Below, one piece after another: positions 1-2,251 of a DNA stretch of 5,176 nt. The position numbers and the translations under genes were made by a program. The first letter of the stretch is position 1. Each line of letters starts with the position of its first letter. Under the pieces are notes generated by a model, which did no database searches, had not been told where the DNA came from, and was given only the letters and a program-made list of their open reading frames with translations. Location of the stretch: positions 1-5,176 of the forward strand of contig JAUWOG010000218.1 of the NCBI GenBank assembly GCA_030612305.1. The letters run 5' to 3'. This DNA is from Armatimonadota bacterium. Lineage in GTDB: Bacteria > Armatimonadota > Zipacnadia > Zipacnadales > UBA11051.

Positions 1-16
1 GGCCGAGCCACCCATC
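1..16. repeat. Direct repeat copy downstream of JAMM-E2
   Basis: The 16-mer ggccgagccacccatc is identical to 2113-2128 and in the same orientation, with looser similarity continuing for several dozen bases. It lies at the very window edge, so the repeat may extend further left. Confidence 0.7.
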
Positions 17-70
17 GTTTTGCGGCCGCGGGGGCTCAAGGGAAAACGGCAAGGGCGGGGGGCGGGCCGC

Positions 71-95
71 GGCCACTTCGCGCAGCGATGTGGCC
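71..95. repeat. Hairpin downstream of the E2 gene, possible transcript end
   Basis: The arms ggccac and gtggcc enclose one t-t mismatch and then tcgc/gcga around a gca loop. This gives 10 paired bases and a compact stem, about 120 bases past the E2 stop. There is no T-run after it on the minus strand, so an intrinsic terminator is not shown. It could still protect the mRNA 3' end or mark Rho-dependent ending. Confidence 0.5.
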
Positions 96-216
96 TTCGA
101 CGGGGCCCCTCCATTACGGCGCAACGGCATACGGCAACGGCCGGCGGGATACAGGTTCCCCGCGAATAAACACCATTCGTTCGCCCTATAACGGCAAAGG
201 CAAACGGCCCGGTGGG

Positions 217-756
217 TTAGAAGAGCTCGATGCCGAGGTCGTCTTCATCGCTGCCGGCGTCTGCCTCGTCGTCGGCGAGTAGCTCGATGTCCACCTCGGG
301 CTGGTAAAGGTCGCGATCGTCAATCGGGAAGAGATGGTGGTTCTGAGCAGCCCACTGTGCGGCAGTGCCGTTGAGAGGGCTCTTGGGATTGTAGCTCTGG
401 TACTGGATCATCTGGCCAATCTGGACGATGACGTCTGCCAGTGTCTCGCCGGCAGCCCAGTGGTCGCCGATGCAGATGTAAGAGCCGAAGTTGGGATGGA
501 AGATGGGGGTCTCAAGGTCGCACTTGGGCTTTTCGCGCGGGTATGATTGGGTGAGGTAGATCTTGGCTTTGTGATGGTTGCGCTCGGTCGGTCGTCCGGT
601 GCGCTCGTCAAGCTCGAGTCCCCGGACATGATAGATTATCTCATAGACCTCCGGCGGATCGCCCGATAGAGGCGTGACGTCAATGAGCGGGTGACCTGAG
701 AACTCGTCGCGAATGGTCTGGTAGTCAGCAAAGAGGCGGCGGAGTCGCGCATTCAT
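217..756 (-). CDS. E2 ubiquitin-conjugating-enzyme-like protein
   Basis: This encodes 179 residues. The ATG is the first possible start because an in-frame TAG lies two codons upstream. The order of E2 (UBC fold) landmarks is intact: N-terminal helix (RLRRLFADYQTIRDEF, 4-19), beta strands (37-70), the Y72-P-x-x-x-P77 segment, the HPN motif H87-P88-N89, and the expected active-site cysteine C95 in YICIGDHW. W100, a long helix (TLADVIVQIGQMIQ, 105-118) and PLN (127-129) followed by an AAQW helix complete the fold. HPN stabilises the oxyanion of the transfer reaction and C95 would carry the modifier as a thioester received from an E1, so this looks catalytically competent and rather eukaryote-like. 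Residues about 150-179 form an acidic tail (ADDEADAGSDEDD) ending GIELF. It is co-directional with the JAMM gene and 6 bases downstream of it, forming a writer-eraser pair. The modifier, E1 and any E3 are not in view. Sampled lines show about 55-60% GC, lower than the TPR gene. Confidence 0.93.
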   Translation of the reverse strand: MNARLRRLFADYQTIRDEFSGHPLIDVTPLSGDPPEVYEIIYHVRGLELDERTGRPTERNHHKAKIYLTQSYPREKPKCDLETPIFHPNFGSYICIGDHWAAGETLADVIVQIGQMIQYQSYNPKSPLNGTAAQWAAQNHHLFPIDDRDLYQPEVDIELLADDEADAGSDEDDLGIELF

Positions 757-762
757 AGGCTA

Positions 763-1893
763 TTAGTCAGATGCTCCTTCAGTTTCGGGCAACCTGGGTA
801 TCAACAGCTTCGTCTTCGCCATCAACTGGGCGTCGTGAGCGATGCCGTTGATTGCAGCGATGAGGCCGGCGTGGTCCGGGGTGTCGTAGAACTTCTCGCT
901 AATCTGCGCCAAGGTGTCGCCCTGTATCACCTCATAGGCGTCGCAGGGGATGGTGTCAGGAGGCGGCACGGCGATGTCGGGACCTATCTCGACGCGCTCC
1001 GGCGGCTCCTGGTCATCCGCGACAAACCCCGGTGCAGCTTCGTCTTCCGGCGTCCGGGGAGCCGGAGGTTGAGTGACGGTCCACTGCAAGGGCTCGCGGG
1101 CCGCTTCGATGGCGGGGAATGCGGTATCCATCTGCTTCTGCAGGCGGAATATCTCGGTAAGGACATAGACCTGCAGAAAGACGGCGATGGCGACGAGAAC
1201 CGATAGCAGGAAGAGCGCCGACTTCTGTCCTGCATTGCTCCGGGATGCCAGCGCGGATGGGAGAGGCTGAGTGGGGATATCGGCGCCCGCAGTGAGCGTC
1301 TCCGTCGGCGGCGTAGCGGCCGCCTCGTCCGGCTGATCCCCGGTCGGTGTGGTTACGTAGAGCTTGATTTCCGGGACGCGCACGAGTGCTCCGGCCTCCC
1401 AGACGAAACAGCCCTCGTCATGGCGGATCGGGTCAACAACGTAGGCAATCTGCCAGGAGGCAGAGAAGAAATTCTGGTGGATAAAGGTGTCGTAGCTGGA
1501 GAGGAATACGCCGAAATTGGGGTGGCTGTGGTACCAGCCGAGGATGACGTAGTCGGGATAGTCGGCGTCCATAGCGGCGTTGATCTCGGCCCAGGATTCG
1601 TGGGTGAAAGTGACATTTCCCTGTGAGGCGCGGGTGTGGCGGGCCGGGATGCAGGCATGGACATGCACGGTGTTGTGCTGGTGATCCACGTGTCCGAGCA
1701 GGATGCCGGCGATCTCATGGCTGGTCTCGGCACATGCGTGGCGCTTCATCCGGGCGACGACTTCCTCGGCGAAGTACACCACCGGCGGCGTGGCTGTCTG
1801 CATCGCAGTCTGAGGGCCGCCCTCATCGGCGAGTTCAATGTCCGGTTCGTCCTCCTGCTCCCGGTCATGTTGCTCGGGAGGTCTGTCTGACAC
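763..1893 (-). CDS. Membrane-anchored JAMM isopeptidase-like protein with LysM domain
   Basis: This encodes 376 residues from a GTG start. Residues 1-35 are acidic and probably disordered. Residues about 38-180 form a JAB/MPN+ (JAMM) metalloprotease domain. E60 in SHEIAGILLG, then H122-S-H124-P and S132-x-x-D135, match the E…HxH-x7-S-x-x-D zinc and catalytic motif exactly, so the enzyme should be active. JAMM enzymes cut the isopeptide or peptide bond after ubiquitin-like modifiers. A Thr/Pro-rich linker leads to one hydrophobic helix at about 225-245 (SALFLLSVLVAIAVFLQVYVL lacks charges), followed by a short amphipathic segment, a second Pro/acidic linker and a LysM domain at about 319-367 (YEVIQGDTLAQISEKFY…INGI…LLIP). 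LysM binds peptidoglycan or other GlcNAc polymers. There is no N-terminal signal peptide, so I infer a cytosolic JAMM domain and an outward-facing LysM. The E2 gene follows 6 bases after the TAA stop, so the two act together. The main alternative is a desampylase or Cap3/BilC-like role with a different modifier. Confidence 0.93.
   Translation of the reverse strand: MSDRPPEQHDREQEDEPDIELADEGGPQTAMQTATPPVVYFAEEVVARMKRHACAETSHEIAGILLGHVDHQHNTVHVHACIPARHTRASQGNVTFTHESWAEINAAMDADYPDYVILGWYHSHPNFGVFLSSYDTFIHQNFFSASWQIAYVVDPIRHDEGCFVWEAGALVRVPEIKLYVTTPTGDQPDEAAATPPTETLTAGADIPTQPLPSALASRSNAGQKSALFLLSVLVAIAVFLQVYVLTEIFRLQKQMDTAFPAIEAAREPLQWTVTQPPAPRTPEDEAAPGFVADDQEPPERVEIGPDIAVPPPDTIPCDAYEVIQGDTLAQISEKFYDTPDHAGLIAAINGIAHDAQLMAKTKLLIPRLPETEGASD
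774..779 (-). promoter_or_regulatory. Distant Shine-Dalgarno-like site before the E2 gene
   Basis: The minus strand has AAGGAG inside the last codons of the JAMM gene, but 17 bases separate it from the E2 ATG, well over the usual 5-10. No better site lies closer. Tandem stops (TAA TAG) end the JAMM frame, followed by CCT and the ATG. E2 translation may therefore depend mainly on ribosomes finishing the JAMM gene. Confidence 0.4.
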
Positions 1894-1898
1894 GTTGC

Positions 1899-1906
1899 AC
1901 CTCCTT
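1899..1906 (-). promoter_or_regulatory. Strong Shine-Dalgarno site for the JAMM gene
   Basis: The minus strand reads AAGGAGGT, then five bases (gcaac), then GTG. This near-perfect anti-16S match at normal spacing fixes the start at 1893. The alternative ATG at 2088 would add 65 residues translated from hairpin and repeat DNA. Confidence 0.9.
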
Positions 1907-1956
1907 GCACGGTTCGGTGGTGACGAGGTCGTGTGGCGGACGGCGAAAGGCAAAGG

Positions 1957-1997
1957 CCCCTCACCCGCCCTTCGGGCACCCTCTCCGGGAGGGAGTG
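1957..1997. repeat. GC-rich dispersed-repeat-like block with two hairpins
   Basis: This block contains gccc-ttc-gggc (1967-1977) and ccctc-tccgg-gaggg (1979-1993). Read on the minus strand in the JAMM frame it gives PLPPGEGARRAGEGP, a peptide typical of spurious translations through GC-rich intergenic repeats in many bacteria. That supports placing the JAMM start downstream of it. Assignment to a particular repeat family cannot be made from one copy. Confidence 0.5.
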
Positions 1998-2005
1998 GGG
2001 ACGGG

Positions 2006-2031
2006 AAAAGGCAACGGCAAAAGGCAACGGC
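2006..2031. repeat. Perfect tandem duplication of a 13-mer
   Basis: The unit aaaaggcaacggc occurs twice back to back without a mismatch. Related words (aacggcaa, ggcaaaggc, gcaagggcgg) recur at 43-58, 121-142, 191-210, 1944-1956 and 2181-2210, always in non-coding DNA. They look like one family of short dispersed repeats concentrated in the spacers. Confidence 0.75.
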
Positions 2032-2061
2032 ATGTATCAACGGCAGACTCGGGCTGGAAGC

Positions 2062-2087
2062 TGATAGCGCGACAAGTCGCGCTATCA
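2062..2087. repeat. Perfect inverted repeat, 12-bp arms, 2-nt loop
   Basis: The arms are tgatagcgcgac and gtcgcgctatca, separated only by aa. A 12-bp perfect arm is long for chance in a 360-base spacer. It lies about 170 bases upstream of the JAMM start. It could be a dyad operator bound by a dimeric regulator, an mRNA hairpin, or half of a repeat element together with 2088-2114. There is no T-run, so a simple terminator is unlikely. Confidence 0.75.
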
Positions 2088-2114
2088 CCTGACCTGCGCC
2101 AAGCGCAGCTCAGG
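2088..2114. repeat. Inverted repeat, 12-bp arms, one mismatch
   Basis: The arms are cctgacctgcgc and gcgcagctcagg, with a caa loop and one mismatched pair. It directly abuts the next inverted repeat at 2062-2087, giving two hairpins with no gap. No T-tract follows. Confidence 0.65.
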
Positions 2115-2128
2115 CCGAGCCACCCATC
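2113..2128. repeat. Direct repeat copy upstream of JAMM-E2
   Basis: The 16-mer ggccgagccacccatc here is identical to positions 1-16 and in the same orientation. The similarity continues loosely: a t-rich stretch, ggccg, a caaggg word, then an aaacggca…caagggcgg phrase, in the same order in both places. The two copies bracket the JAMM-E2 pair about 2.1 kb apart. Confidence 0.7.
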
Positions 2129-2147
2129 ATTTGATGGCCGGCGCGGT

Positions 2148-2163
2148 CCCGCCCAAGGGCGGG
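2148..2163. repeat. Hairpin with 7-bp GC stem
   Basis: The arms cccgccc and gggcggg are separated by aa and are perfectly complementary. Flanking cgcg on both sides could extend the stem across a small internal loop. It lies about 90 bases after the TPR stop, with no T-run on either strand. A role in transcript ending or mRNA stability is possible, but it may simply be part of a dispersed repeat. Confidence 0.6.
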
Positions 2164-2251
2164 CTACGCGGGCCGCCCGACAAACGGCAACGGCGCAGGC
2201 AAGGGCGGAGTGAAGTGCGCGCGGAAACCAGGCGTCGGGCCAACGGCGCAC

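Larger units (their letters stand above)
1..216. other. Non-coding region downstream of the E2 gene
   Basis: I see no gene here. The region contains a 16-mer shared with 2113-2128, several aacggcaa/ggcaaagg words like those in the other spacer, and a good hairpin at 71-95. The small plus-strand frame beginning at 88 runs into the antisense of the E2 tail and has no credible ribosome site or domain. The operon thus appears to end with the E2 gene, at least for the 216 bases visible. Confidence 0.7.
1894..2251. other. Structured non-coding spacer rich in short repeats
   Basis: This spacer separates the TPR gene from the JAMM-E2 pair. Read on the minus strand from the TPR stop, it holds a hairpin at 2163-2148, two abutting large inverted repeats at 2114-2062, a tandem 13-mer at 2031-2006, and a GC-rich block with two small hairpins at 1993-1967. 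The ribosome binding site of the JAMM gene follows. Open frames across it give Arg/Pro/Ser-rich low-complexity peptides with no domain, so I see no gene. I found no clear -10/-35 promoter. A promoter for the JAMM gene is expected here but cannot be placed. None of the hairpins is followed by a clear T-run, so none is a textbook intrinsic terminator. Confidence 0.75.

Noticed and set aside
164..192. Plus-strand promoter with TATAAC at 187-192
   Set aside because: There is no -35 match at normal spacing, and it would only drive antisense RNA into the E2 gene.
88..282. Small plus-strand gene at the left end
   Set aside because: It has no ribosome site, has a composition like the repeats, and overlaps the E2 tail in antisense.
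763..1893. Phage tail K-like protein (JAB plus cell-wall domain)
   Set aside because: Phage tail K-type proteins pair JAB with NlpC/P60, lack this transmembrane helix, and sit among tail genes. Here the partner is an E2.
1961..2251. Minus-strand 96-residue frame as a possible small ubiquitin-like modifier gene next to the E2/JAMM pair
   Set aside because: It is Arg/Pro/Cys/Trp-rich, passes through all the hairpins and repeats, shows no beta-grasp pattern and does not end in a Gly-Gly tail that a JAMM enzyme could expose. Its terminal GG comes from the repeat block.
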